From the NCBI RefSeq assembly GCF_954871325.1, contig NC_088777.1, forward strand, positions 6,611,366 to 6,675,365: DNA of 64,000 bases, in the 5' to 3' direction. Below, in pieces: positions 34,597 to 47,350 of this stretch. Source of the DNA: Gordionus sp. m RMFG-2023 (lineage: Eukaryota > Nematomorpha > Gordioida > Chordodea > Parachordodidae). The notes under the pieces are model-generated. The model made no database searches and was not told the origin of the DNA. It worked only from the letters and a program-made list of their open reading frames with translations. Position numbers and translations under genes: made by a program. Each line of letters begins with the position of its first letter. Positions within the stretch are counted from its first letter, which is position 1.

Positions 34597-37500
34597 GTTG
34601 TGTCCGAATAGCGCAGCATTACCGAATGCCATATGCGGCGTTAGAGGAGGCATTAATTGTCCGGATAATTATTTTTGTGATCTTAGACCTACAACTAAAA
34701 TGGTACAAGATCGATATGGCTGTTGTTGTCCTTTCCCTACAACCCCAGGTAAACCATGTTTTTAATACTTTACTGTAAAAAAAATATTGTTCGAAGAATA
34801 ATGTTGAAAAGGAATTTTTTAATAAAATAATAAGGACTTTATAAAAACTATTTATTTTCATTAATTATTTTAATAATTGTCGATATTTTTGTTCAAATTT
34901 AGTATTTACCTTCAATGTTACATATTTTTCTGTACGATTTTTAAGTTGAACTAATGTCATTGATACAAAAAATCTTAATGGAAAATATTCTCACATACAA
35001 TTTTACTAGTCAAAATGTCAAATTCGAAATATTACATTTGATATTTATGTAAAAATTAAATTAATTTGGTAAATGACCAGATGGACAATACCAGTTTTTA
35101 AAGAAAAGCACATAATATATTGAGATGACATGTAACCATCACTTCGTTATTAACTAAAACATAAAGTCGTAAATTAGAATCATGATCTTTCAATGGCTGT
35201 GATTTAAGATTTCTCAGATCAAAAGAGATCATGGACCTCTTTTAAAATCATCATATAAGTTTCTGAACTCAATAACTTCTTTCTTATCCTTATTTGATTT
35301 TTTTTAATATCCCATTTAAATTATATTTTAATAATATAATTTTATAAATAGTACAAATAAATGTTATAATAATTTAAAGATAAAATCTTAACCCAACCTG
35401 TTTTTCTATTCACTATATTCGCTCACTCAAATTATTTTTCAAATAAATTACGAGGTGTTGGTAAGGTGTTTTAGCCTGAACCCAGAGATTAATTAGACTT
35501 AATTTATAAAATTTATTTAGTTCATCCTAAAACAGATTGCCAAGTTATAGAGTGCAAACTTATTTTTAATAGAAGGGCCAAGTGGCATGTATTAATATTT
35601 TAAGATAAAAAATTATCATTTGTTTAAAAAGAATATGAATTATGTTATAATTAAATCCAATTACCAGGGATATAATTAATCATTTATTCATAATTCAAAT
35701 TTATATCCCAAATTTTATCGATTTTTTATCTTCCCCTTTCCTACCCAATTTTACTTGAAGTGATCTGGCGCCCTGGCCTAAAATTGAAGGAACAGAGTTT
35801 GAGTATATAGGGGAGAACAAGAGGTCCGTGAAGTTGGCCCAACAATTTTTGATTTTCAATGGTTTATCAGTTGGTGTGATTAGTACCCGATTTTTACCGA
35901 TTTGTACCTTTTTCAGTTCGATTTGTACCATCACCGTTTTTGAGATATTCAAAAACAAAATGGGGGGCCAACTTCACGACAGCCCAACTTTTGAATTTAA
36001 AATTAAAAATTGCATAGATAAAAAATGATTTGTACCGTTTTCAGTTCGATTTGTACCATCACCGTTTTCCAACTATTGACCTTAAAAATATGGCGCCAAA
36101 AATAAAAAACACTCAAAATTTATTTTTTAAAAATTTTTAAACGTACAACGGTAGAGAATTTTTTTCTCTTCCTAATAATGCCTCAAATTAAGCTTTATCT
36201 TCATTATTTATTTCGGAAATCAAATTTTAAACCTTATATTATAGCGTGAAGTTAGTCCCCCCCCCCCCACCGATATTCAAAATTTGAGATTTTTCAAATT
36301 TTTAAAACGTGATTGATTTGTACCCGATTTGTACCGATTTTCCGTTTTAAAAATTTAAAAAATCTCAAATTTTGAATATCGGGGGGGGGGCTAACTTCAC
36401 GCTATAATATAAGGTTTAAAATAAAATTTGATTTCCGAAATAAATAATAAAGATATAGCTTAATTTGAGGCATCATTAGGAAGATAAAAAAATTCTCTAA
36501 CGTTGTACGTTAAAAATTTTTAAAAAAATAAATGTTGAGTGTTTTTTTTTCGGTGCCATATCTCTAACGGTCAATAGCTGGAAAACGGTAATAGTACAAA
36601 TCGAGCTTGAAACGGTACAAATCGGTACAAATCGGGTAAAAATCGGGTACAAATCAATCCCGTTTTAAACATTTGTAAAATTTCAAATTTTGAATATCTG
36701 GGGGAGGGGACTAACTTCACGCTATAATATAAGGTTTAAAATTTAATTTCCTAAATAAATAATGAAGATAAAGCTTAATTTGAGGCATCAGTAAGAAGAG
36801 AAAAATATTCTCTACCGTTGTACGTTAAAAAAAATTTTAAAAAAATAAATTATTTTTTATTTTTGGCTCCATATCTTTAACGGTCAATAGCTGGAAAACG
36901 GTAATAGTACAAATCGAGTTTGAAACGGTACAAATCGGGTACAAATCAATCCCGTTTCAAAAATTTGAAAAATCTCAAATTTTGAATATCGGGGGGGGGG
37001 GGGGGGGGGCTAACTTCACGCTATAATATAAGGTTTAAAATTTGATTTCCGAAATAAATAATAAAGATAAAGCTTAATTTGAGGCATCATTAGGAAGAGA
37101 AAAAAATTCTCTACCGTCGTACGTTTAAAAATTAAAAAAAAAAAATTTTGAGTGTTTTTTATTTTTGGCGCTATATTTTTAACGAATAGCTGCAAAACGG
37201 TGATAGTACAAATCGAACTGAAAACGCTACAAATCGGTACAAATCATTCTTTATCGACCTATGCACTTTTTAAATTTAAATTCAAAAGTTGGGAGGCTGT
37301 CGTGAAGTTGGCCCCCCATTTTGTTCTTTGAATATCTTAAAAACGGTTATGGTACAAATCGAACTGAAAACGGTACAAATCGGTACAAATCGGGTACTAA
37401 TCACACCAACTGATAAACCATTGAAAATCAAAAATTGTGAGGCCAACTTCACGGACCTGAGAACAAGAACTACTTGGCCTTATTATTCCTTGTAGCATAA

Positions 37501-39058
37501 AAAATTTAAAATAGGCCGTTAAAAAATTTAACTATACTGTTATTAATAAAATAAATTTACTATGTAAATATAATATTTTTAATCATTTTTATTAGAGGTC
37601 ATATTGTCTTTTATGGATTAGTGACCAATTTATAAATTCCTATTTTTTTATGAATATAGTCTAAAGTGTGCGAATTCTGTAACTTTATTGGTTGGGTTAC
37701 AACAAAGAAACTAAGCTATACTGCCCATAGAAATAGGCCTGATGATCAGTGATGCTCCGTTTTTACTGTGATTAATCGAACCCCAAAGTTATTGGAGAGT
37801 TACGAGTTTGAATATGGGTCTTGTGAAAGAGTTGAAATATAATTAATGTAGGAATGCTATGTATATGTTGTTTAGTAAATTTAATTTTGAAATATCCTGT
37901 AAATTTACTGCCTCAATGCTATCGATGTCTCCAGAACTAATTACTTTACCTATATTTTACTAAAAGTCAAATCCAAGATTTAATTGGTGGGAACTAATCT
38001 GTATAATTGAAACATTAAATAATCAATATATAAAAATATATATTCTTAAATACGTTCCCAAAGAATAATTCCACTTTTATTTCATCTAATAATAACACAT
38101 GATCTAAAACAAAGAATATAAAATATGTTGTCTATCTCTTACGAAATCAACTGAAAAACATCTATATCTGTCAATTACATATTAACAGATATAACAGGAA
38201 AAAAGGAAAAAAGGAAACATATTTTGTATGTTTTTGTATTACACACCAATTTCTTTGCTTTCTGTCCGTAGGCCAATCGTAATGCAACTTAGAGATTATT
38301 TTCTCCATAAAATTATTTAATTCCTAATTTGCTTAATTCTACATTTTTTATCTCTTGATACTACCACTATAGTGATCATGTAACATGATTTGAGAAAAAA
38401 TAATTAAGTTTATGTTTATTATAATTTATATTATTGTAAATGTTCATAAACAAGTTTAAAAAACGTATATCTATGAAAATTGCTTAAAAGGGGGTATCGA
38501 CTGATTGTCAATTTCATTTTTAAACACTGAATTTGATTATCGGCAAACAAGGTCTTTATGTATATTTTTATTAATATTTAAATAAGCTATTTAGTAGAAT
38601 ATATGAAATATGAACATTATACGTGTATATACACACAAATAATCTTTATTATCTGGATAGCATATACAACTAATAAATTGTTAAATAAAAATTATGCTAA
38701 TTAATTGAAAACTATATGAATAAAGTGAACTATTTTAAACAAAATAAATAAAGCAGTCGAAATTAAGACGAATATTTCCACTACTACAACTACAGCGTTG
38801 ACATTTACTCCAGTTACTTCAACTTCAACAGAGAGAAGTTCGATTGTAACAGTCATGATTATAGGACTGGGTGTAGAACCATGTTCGTATCCTGGAACTC
38901 AAGTACCTGGCTGCGATCCTTGTAGTAACATTATCGAATGTTCCGATGGTTCCACCAGTGGTGTGATTTGCTTTATCAGAAACTGCAATTATATATGTGA
39001 AGGTATATTTATCAATAGAGCTAATGATGACATTATCTGCATTCAATTCATGCTTTAA
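34597..39058 (+). CDS. Cysteine-rich protein with a lustrin-type module, 3' part of gene
   Basis: Exon 34597-34748 (acceptor GATTGCAG, donor CCAG/GTAAAC) reads CPNSAALPNAICGVRG, then INCPDNYFCDLRP and QDRYGCCCPFP. The spacing CP..x..C..x..CP..YFC..x..CCCP is that of the lustrin cysteine module common in invertebrate extracellular proteins. It ends in phase 1 and joins exon 38757-39058 (acceptor AAAGCAG), which starts with the matching two bases. That exon gives a Thr-rich linker (TNISTTTTTALTFTPVTSTS) and then an eight-cysteine segment (EPCSYPGTQVPGCDPCSN, ECSDGSTSG, NCNYICE) to a TAA. A GTATAT donor at 39003 would make the last exon end earlier. The 4.0-kb intron holds the Mutator-like element. 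First exon and signal peptide are not identified. Likely secreted. Confidence 0.68.
35822..37458. mobile_element. Mutator-like foldback element with perfect 9-bp target duplication
   Basis: Both ends begin AGGTCCGTGAAGTTGGCC (35822 on plus, 37458 on minus), and the inverted arms match for about 500 bases with few differences. The exact 9-bp flank GAGAACAAG occurs at 35813-35821 and 37459-37467. Long inverted ends plus a 9-bp duplication are the Mutator (MULE) pattern. No transposase is present. The right arm carries an internal unit of about 300-320 bp in three copies (CTAACTTCACGCTATAAT at 36391, 36711 and 37010); the left arm has one (its complement near 36246). GTACAAATCG and its complement recur many times. 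Runs of G or C (to G19) sit at each unit. Non-autonomous, fairly young. Confidence 0.88.
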
Positions 39059-42000
39059 TCATGTCAAACCATTTTTACAATTTATTTTTTAAAATTAAAC
39101 TTTACTTATTTTTGCTGGAACCTATATATTGTCATTTTTTTAAACTAGTTATTGTTTTTAATTAATTCTCTTCTATAAATAATACAACATATGATTTCAA
39201 AATTAGCGTAGTGTGTTTTTGAGACGTGTTAAAGTCATTCAAATTATAATTTTTTATGCGGGAGCTAAGCCCATTAAAGATAGAAGCTACAAAATACTAA
39301 AAATAAAAAGGAAATTAAGTTCTATATAATATAAAAAGGCAATATTACTATAGAGATATTTATTACGTTATAAATTTATAATATGGCAAAATTTATATAC
39401 AAGTATACAACAAGAATTTAAAACTGTAAATTGATATAAGAATAGAAAGTGTCAAATTGTAAAAAAATAAATAGAATTTAATATATAAAAAAACATATGA
39501 AAATGAGTTAATAAGACAATGAAAATTTGATTTAATGACTTGGATTGGAAGTCTTCGACGTAGATAGAACTCTATTTTAGAGTCCCTCAATTTTGACCAT
39601 GTTAAATAAAAAAATAAAAACTTAAATTCTAATACAACCTTTGAGATAAGTGTATTTTTTTTTATTATTTTACAATAATATCAATTAATTTATAAAAACA
39701 ATTGTTGTGATTTTGTACGTTTAAGTTATATATTTATACATATATATATAATTTATATATGAAATGTCAGTTAACTTTCACGTTATATGTATTTATACAT
39801 ATATATAATTTTATATACAAAATGTCAATCAAAAGGGAATTTTAAAAGGATATTGTTTTTCCTTGGGGATAAAAGGGATTTTGTCTTTGTTGAAGAATAA
39901 TTTTTATTGTCTTTGTCTTGATGTAAAATATGAAATAATAAAATCATTGATGTTGCTTATTTAAAAACAATTATACTTGAAGTTAAGCTCTCTTTAGATC
40001 CTTCGATACTTATAATATATATATCTCTTTTTATTTAAAATTTTATATATTTTTATATACTTTTATTAATATTTTAGTGTTTTATCATTTTTTTAAATAT
40101 ATTCACATTCATAATTTATCAATTTATTTTGCATTAAAGTATTCAAATAACTTAATCATTTTTTTGTTATATAAATTTTAAATTTTTTATATATTGCAGT
40201 TGTCATTTTTTTTAAGTATAGGCAGTTTGCGTCTAAATTTTTTATAGGAAAGGGGAGTAGGAGGTAAACATTTAAGGGAGGTAGGCACATCTCTAAAACG
40301 CAGAAATCTGCATCGGGTCTAATTATTCTCGTCAAGCCCTACCCGAAATTTAAAAATTGTCCTTTCCGGCCCGATCCGAATCTCTTATAAGAGGTAGCAT
40401 CTAATGGGGGATTTATTGAAAGAGGGGGTAGAGTGAGGTTCCAATTAAATTTTTGTATGAAATAGGTCAAAATATATTTCTGTAAATTTCCCAACCAAAA
40501 GATGGAAATTTATTTTTGATAAAATTTATATCATATAATAACTCCAAAATTAATTATGTTATAAAACCAACAACCCTTCTTTATAATAATTAATTTAACT
40601 ATGGGCTTGATATTGGTCATGGTAATTAAGTAATCAGTAAATCATAGAATAGTTAGCCGGATGCGACGTTAGAGCGGTAGGTATAATGTCTGAGGGGGAT
40701 TTGACTCGAGCAAATTTTTTGTTATATTGACGTTGCTTGTGAGCATGGAAGGGCTGAATAAGGTTTTCTACTGATAAGGAGTGGAAGAGTTTATCTGGAA
40801 TTATATTCTTAAAACTATATTACTTACTTCCGATTGTAAGAGGTAAATTCTGTTTAAACATTTTATTATGCTGTATGGTTTTGGGACCTCCTCAGGTGAT
40901 CTACTTATCATTCCGATATCAATTTACCACACAAAGTGATCAAGCTTGGAATTAATTTCAAATTATCGGCAATAAAATTAGGACCTAGACAAAATAAACG
41001 AGAGCCTAGAGGCTCCCCTTGCTAAATGTTTAGCAGATTAAATATAGTTTCCAAATTGTAGAGGATCTTGGTAGGAACCGATTATGTAATTAGCATATTT
41101 TGAAAACTTCCAAAATGAACTTAATGAGAATATGTTTCTTATGGAGTAGGCGTGAAGTTTATTATTTATTATGTAATCGGGGAATTATTTTGGATATAAA
41201 TTTGTAATAGAAAATTAATAAAAGTAATATATGCACAGATGTTAAACAAAATAATAAAGATGTCATTGCAAATATTCCTTGGTTATGGGAAACAGCTTAT
41301 TTTCGTGCATTACAATTCGCCTCTAATTCCAAAAATTGACCCTATCATAATAGCTGAAAGTTCAAATAGAAAGTATCGCGAGACCTTTCATATTTCTAGT
41401 TCATATGTCCCCTAGGTTACAATTTTTTTTTATTATACATTAAAGAATTTAAATAAATGGAGATTGTGGATCCCCTTTTTTTATCCCAATCAACCCTACT
41501 AACCGTTTTCAGAGGTCCGAGGCATCCATCAAATTTTTTCGAAATATGATATGTTTTTAAAAAATGCTATGATATATTAAATATTTATTGTATAAAAGTT
41601 TACTATTTTCAAACTTTATTCCTTTATTATAATTTTAGTTACATATTAATTTTATCAAAAACTTTGGGTATAAATATTTATGTCTTAACAAATTATATAT
41701 TAAACATTATATGATTTTTTAAGACCCGTGATACATTTTGCAAAACACATTTGTGAATTATTCAATCAAAATAAATTGACACAATTATTTATATATAATA
41801 ACACAAAAAAAGAAATATTAAAATTACGCAGGGGCTCGAGCTCCATGAAAAATTATAGCTCTTTGAAGCAAAAAATTTTTTTAATGACTTACTAATATCC
41901 CCTGAACTAAAAATAAATTTTGATAGCCCCTGAACTATTATTAATAAGACTATCTAAATTCTTATTAAATGAGTGCTATTTTAATTAGTAAATTAGATGA

Positions 42001-42249
42001 ATTACATATAAATTATATTTTCACTATGTCAACTTGCAATCAAATCTGTGTTAAAAATGAAATATCTATATCACTCATAATTTCTAGCTTAATTGATTTT
42101 TATTATTTTAATTATTTTAACGCATCATCTAGCTTACTTCATTTCAAAAACAACTCCAAGTTTTTCCCTCCTCATCAAATTTTTTCCTCCTCAAAAACTT
42201 TTATTATATTCCTAAAATTCTTTATACTCCTCGATCCCTAAATCTTCAA
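39059..42249. other. Intergenic, repeats and decayed transposon pieces
   Basis: 40295-40400 is a fragment of the GC-ended MITE family (GAAATCTGCATCGGGTC, GGCCCGATCC). 40590-41350 is less AT-rich and looks like decayed coding DNA (a frame near 41240-41330 gives IFLGYGKQLIFVHYN-like sequence), possibly the upstream part of the LINE-type copy at 42.3 kb, but no motif proves it. Otherwise AT-rich. Confidence 0.35.
39717..39840. repeat. Two-copy tandem repeat, ~62 bp
   Basis: TTATA.TATTTATACATATA, AATTT.ATATA and AAATGTCA recur in order in two adjacent units. AT-rich minisatellite. Confidence 0.7.
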
Positions 42250-43050
42250 TTTCCCGAATCACTTAAATCATTTGAAACTTATGTCAAATCTTTTGCTGAA
42301 GGGATCTTTAAACTCTGCTTCAACTATAATTCATACAAGCATTACTCACTCGATGATCCTCCTCGCGTTCACAGAGAGACATGGATATTCCACTCAAGGA
42401 AAGCTCCTTCGCTTATCTAAAATCGAGCCTACCCGATGATGATCTCACAGTTTTCACCAATCAAGGATCATGTTACGAGTTTCAGGAAACTATACCCTCT
42501 AACATGATTTGTTGCTTTCCGATGACGAGCTAAGATTTTCTATTGGACTACGGCCTAATTACAAAATTGTCCTACCGTTTCAGAGTAAACATTACGGAAC
42601 CAGTATTGATCGCAAGTGTAGACATTGCCTTCACTGCCGCTTTTCTCGAGGCCGTCTTTCACGGCACACCAAATGTAATAATATCATATTACGTGCCCTT
42701 AAATCAGCAGGCATTCCATCCAGACTTGAACCAACCGGAAACTTTAGAACCAACGGAAAACATCTTGATAGAATGTCCTTGATTTCTTGATCAAGGGGTC
42801 TGCTTTGGGACTTCACCACTTTCTAACCACAACGTCGACGCCCCGCAGAATCCCAGTAAAAATACAATTCCATAGACCCTTTTTTCTATTCATACCCATA
42901 GCTTGCTTCATTCTCACCACCTTCGGTAGCAAAGCTCAAGTTTTTTTTTAAGAATTAGGCACATGGATTCGTGGAAGAACCCATCAGTCTAAGGAGTCCA
43001 TTTTCTTACGACAAAGACTTACTACCGCCATTATTATTCTAACTCGTAAT
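42250..43050 (+). mobile_element. C-terminal region of a LINE-type element (CCHC plus RLE-like)
   Basis: The plus strand reads, across frame changes, ELRFSIGLR, then KHYGTSIDRKCRHCLHCRFS and RLSRHTKCNNIILRAL with a CCHC/RHx..N pattern. GIPSRLEPTGNFRTNGK, MSLIS, and a stretch up to 43050 matching the copy at 46.9 kb (SNHNVDA, LFSIHTHS, ISLRSPF) follow. The order zinc knuckle, RHN, EP, (R)PD, then a hydrophobic D segment fits a PD-(D/E)xK-type endonuclease end of R2/NeSL-like LINEs; in this copy the expected PD is changed (NGKHLDR). Multiple frameshifts and stops; 5' truncated. Confidence 0.6.
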
Positions 43051-46000
43051 CTTCCCATTCTCACTTCTTCCCCCAGGAAAATTAATTCTTCATGTCATAA
43101 AAATGACTGACATTTAGTATATTATATTAAATTTATTTCTTCTTTTTTCTAACTGCTACAACAATATTAATAATTATCTCCGCCTTCATAACTAAAGGCG
43201 AAATTAAATTTATATTAAAAATAATATAACATTGTTTGTGTACTTTTATAATTGTTGGGCATCTTGGTTAATTGATATATATCTTAAGTATCGATCATAT
43301 GGATAGATCTATATTTTCATTTTTCGAGATCTATTTCTCAGATGTTAGGTATGCTATGCTGGTTCGTGAACATTCTGGTTAGTTACATGGAAAACTAAAC
43401 ATATTTCTTCTAACATTAGCATTATTTGGATGAATAACTGTTCACAAAGAGAATCTTTAGCCAGCTTTTTGAATATTAAGCTATCAGCGATTATAATTTT
43501 TACCTATTATATTGGTTAACTCCATTATATTTTAAGACAATATATAAACCACTTAAAATACAAGAAAAAGTTTCTTAAGTTATTACTGGCTATTCTTTAA
43601 TTAAAATAAATTTAAAAGTATGAATATGCATTGAATTACACCATTAAAATGGATTTGGAAGAAATGCCTTTTAATAGCAACTACTAGAGCCAATGAGATT
43701 GACAGATTAGTTATTAATGTCACTTGATTTGATATATAACAGTATCCTAAATTGATATTTAATGGCATCATTCTTTTCCGGAAAAAAGGAAAATAAATTT
43801 TAAGTAATATTAATATTCTTACAGTAATTATCTATGTGTAAATGATTTGTGGATAATATATTATGGTTAATTAATATGCGAACAATGTCGATATTCGTTG
43901 AACTATCTTTTAAAAAAATCTTTCAATAAATATAGAATGGCAATCTGGAATTGATTTTTCAATTAGTATCGATCAGGATCACTATAATAATAAATAAACT
44001 ATAAATTTATTTTCAAGCCTAAATCACAGAAATCAAGAAATCTAAGTTGGGCTATATATTTTTTAAACTTTTGATTTGGAATTTTGTGGCTTAGATATGA
44101 TATTTAATCTCTTTTATCAACAATAAAATATTTTTAATATAAAGAAAATTGCAATTAATTAGGGAATTTAAAAAAAATTTTCTCTGCACCAATGCTACAT
44201 TAAAAATAAGGGCCCAAATAGGTAGGCGCCGTTTAACTTAATTGGGTTTTTCCCGGTGGCATTAAATATCTCTGCAGGCTGGTTACGCAATGTTTACTTA
44301 GTAGAAATTTTCATGATATTATATTTATAAAAATATTTTTATAGAAAATAGTACATAAATTTATATTAGTGATGGAATATGGAAAAAGAACTCTTTTACA
44401 AATGATTAAGAGTGCCAAAATTAATCCTATAAAAATAATATAACGTTTTTTGTTATACTTAAATTTTTATAATAATTAATGCCGTGACTAGCAATCAAAA
44501 TTTAATGCGTTGGCTACCTCGGCATGCCGAAAACCGTTAATGAAAAAGAATAAAAATTGACAACTTCCAATTTTTATTTCTAATACTCATAATCTATTCA
44601 TAAAATATGGTATCAAGTTTCGGCCAAAAATTTGGTGCATCCTCAATTCAGCGCGGAGACATTTTGGCAGAGCAACAATTCAACCCTGCTAAAATTCAAG
44701 TGGCGTCAATTAGGCCCCTATCTAATACATTTAAGAAGATGACGTTATATTTGTGAAGATGCCCCTTACTCTCAACCCTTTCCTTTAATAATATATCTTA
44801 TAAATTAAAAGTCCTTTTATTCACAATACTAAAATAACAACCAATATAAAAATATATAAACACCAATAACTATCACATTACAAAATCGGTCCCAGTAAGT
44901 TTTATTTCTTCCATTGTATTCATGTATATGCCTACCCAAAACAATGTATAACATTTCCACGTCCAAACAAGAATTTCTTTATAAAAAGTTAGTATTGCAA
45001 TTTGTTTTTATTAGGGCTGTGTCAATATTTTAGCCGAATGATCCAATACAAAAGTATAATATTCATAAAATTTCCTAATTTAAGACTAAGAATATAAAAA
45101 TTCATCAAATATTTTTTTATAGATAATATCCTTATAGAATTGGTTACAAAATATTAGGTAAAATGCCACTTTTACAGACATATATGACAGTTATAGAATA
45201 TATTAAAGTTAATATTTTAATAAACTTTACTAATGAATACTTTTGATAATAATATAAGTAAAAATTTAAATTCAATTTTTTTAACGCCATCTATTATTTT
45301 TAATAAAAATATTATTTTAAAAAAAAGATCTTATTTTTCATCCCAAAATGGATGTATTCATTAATATCTTCTTTTTTTCTCTTCTTTTATTTATTTTAGA
45401 AAAGCTATTTTTTGCTTCTTTGAAAAACAGTTTTGAGTTAAATTTTTAATACGAGTATATTTTTGATATTATTACTTTTAAGACATAATATACTAACTAG
45501 AGGTGGTGTGATAATAATATATAAAATCTTAATTGCTTTCATCATATCACTCTGGTCCTTCTTTTAGTTACTAAATCATTATTTTCTAATATGCATTTCC
45601 TTGCCATGTATGTAACTTAAATATATTTTCATAATTATTTTACTCTCTGGGAGTATTTGGTTGCATAAGATAAGCAACAATGGTCAACTGTATGGTTATT
45701 TATATATCATTAAAAATGAAAGATAATCTTTTAGAAATTTAACATCTCAAAATAATTTTCTCGATCACTTATCTAGCTTCCATAATGTTATGTAAAAAGA
45801 AGCTCTAACCAACATATAGTTTATATTTGAATTAGTGGTTTATATTCTCTTCTTCGAGAATTATTGATATGTTAAGGCCTACAAATTTTTTCTTATTAGC
45901 CCATTCTATGAAACATTGTCTAAAATGGTCACACAGTTATATGTAGGTTACTAATAATAATATTGCCTTGTGTAGTTTTTAAATTCCATAAATATGGCAT

Positions 46001-46670
46001 TGTATGAATTTATTAACCATTTTTATCACTTGTAATTCTTTAGACACAAAATTTTTTTTATATCATTATTATAAAATATTTAATATTGTAATAAATGGAT
46101 AAATATTTTGTTCAAAAAATATTATCTTTAGAAATGTCTTGTATTTTTTTTATTATTTGTATGCATAATAAATGACAAAATATGAAATTCAGAGTAATTG
46201 TTCAGAGTTTGCGAATTTCAATTTAAAAAGTATTAATAATATAGAACCCTGCCGAAGCCCGAGCAAAAGCGGGCTGGCCCGCAAAATAAAGGGTATGGGA
46301 GCGAAGTCTCCATCAAAAATATTTTAGTTGAGCCCTCTGAGATTCTAAAGGCTACTGACCCCCATGCAATAACAAAGTTGTTTATATTTATAAATCAAAA
46401 TTCACCAGTGAGATTTTGGATGATAATTGAACATTTAACAATTAATAACCAGGTTCTCTTCTTAAATGACTATTATTGTTGAAAATATCTGATTAAAAAA
46501 TAAATTGCTCAATATGATATTTGACTTCAAGGTAATAGATAATCTAATAAGATTGTTATTATTTAAAATAATATATTTCATGGTTCCAGGTCAAGTCGGG
46601 GCTGCGACAATTCGGCGCGTATCTAATACAGTTTTTTTCCGGTCATGGGTTACTTTATTTGAATATTTAA
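43051..46670. other. AT-rich DNA with transposon fragments
   Basis: Two fragments share GTATCTAATACA-like sequence after a G+C-rich end: 44640-44740 (GGCGTCAATTAGGCCCCTAT) and 46590-46640 (GCGACAATTCGGCGCGTAT), probably ends of one MITE family. 46235-46375 has GGGCTGGCCCGC and an end (AGGCTACTGACCCCC) like the 5.7-kb MITE. A minus-strand frame near 45915-45835 (QCFIEWANKKKFVGLNISII) after CATTTTAG is a weak exon candidate. Confidence 0.35.
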
Positions 46671-46694
46671 TGATATGATATGATATGATATGAT
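46671..46694. repeat. (TGATA)n microsatellite
   Basis: About five perfect TGATA units. A (TTTTA)n run of similar length lies near 47235-47262. Confidence 0.9.
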
Positions 46695-46845
46695 GTCAAA
46701 ATGTATTAGCAAATAATTAATTTTTTAAAAGGTAAAATAAATAAAGGTGAAAAATTGTAGAAATAGAATTTACGGGAAAGGATAGGGGATAAAAAAAGGA
46801 AGCTTGGAAAATGGAAGGTTATTCAATGGAAGAGATGAAGCTTAG

Positions 46846-47150
46846 TTAGTTAGAACGAATGATGGCGGTAGCAAGTCTTTGGCGTAAGAAGAGGGATTCC
46901 TTAGGCTGGTCGGTTTTTTCGAGAATTTTTTTGCCTAAATCTTTGAAAAAACATTGAGCTTTCCTACTGAAGGTGGTGAGAATGGTGCAGGCGATGGGTA
47001 TGAATAAGAAAGAAGGGTCTAAGGAACTGTACTTTATGGTTTTGCGAGATTCAGCGAGGGCGAGGGCATCGACGTTATGGTTAGATGGTGCATTTAGGTC
47101 AATGCAGGTGAAGTCCCGAACCAGGAGCTGACCCCTTGACCAGGGGGTTG
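46846..47150 (-). mobile_element. Best-preserved copy of the LINE-type C-terminal region
   Basis: On the minus strand, 47148-46846 is open for 100 codons with no ATG: TPWSRGQLLVRDFTCIDLNA, then SNHNVDALALAESRKTIKYS, FLFIPIACTILTTFSRKAQC, FFKDLGKKILEKT and LFLRQRLATAIIRSN, stop. It overlaps the second half of the 42.5-kb copy in sequence (SNHNVDA, FIPIAC, LRQRLAT). Sequence upstream of PW is missing, so it is a short fragment. Its open frame and normal codon composition mean it decayed less than the other two copies. The class name is inference. Confidence 0.65.
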
Positions 47151-47350
47151 CAATTTATTATAAATTTTTTAGTATAAAACGAAGATGATTAAATAGAAGT
47201 CATTTTGAATGTTGGTCCTATTAATTATTTCTTCATTATTTTATTTTATTTTATTTTATTTTTAAATTTCAATTTTATTTACTATATGTAATAAAAAATT
47301 TAATAATATCAAAAAAAAATTAACAAACCAATATTTAAACCGATTTCTTA

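Noticed and set aside
35755-35777. 23-base microexon on the minus strand (ARAPDHF) with good splice borders
   Set aside because: No partner exons, and it lies in the intron of a plus-strand gene; borders this good occur by chance in AT-rich DNA.
35828-37495. Frames at 35828-36028 and 37289-37495
   Set aside because: They are mirror images of each other in the inverted arms of the Mutator-like element and code nothing recognisable.
38273-38320. Possible terminal exon (PIVMQLRDYFLHKII) after a strong acceptor
   Set aside because: Its phase does not fit the 34597-34748 exon, and it would compete with the better-supported 38757 exon.
42543-42819. Overlapping frames on both strands at 42.5-42.8 kb
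   Set aside because: The homologous reading is the plus-strand frame matching the other two LINE-type copies; the others are shadows.
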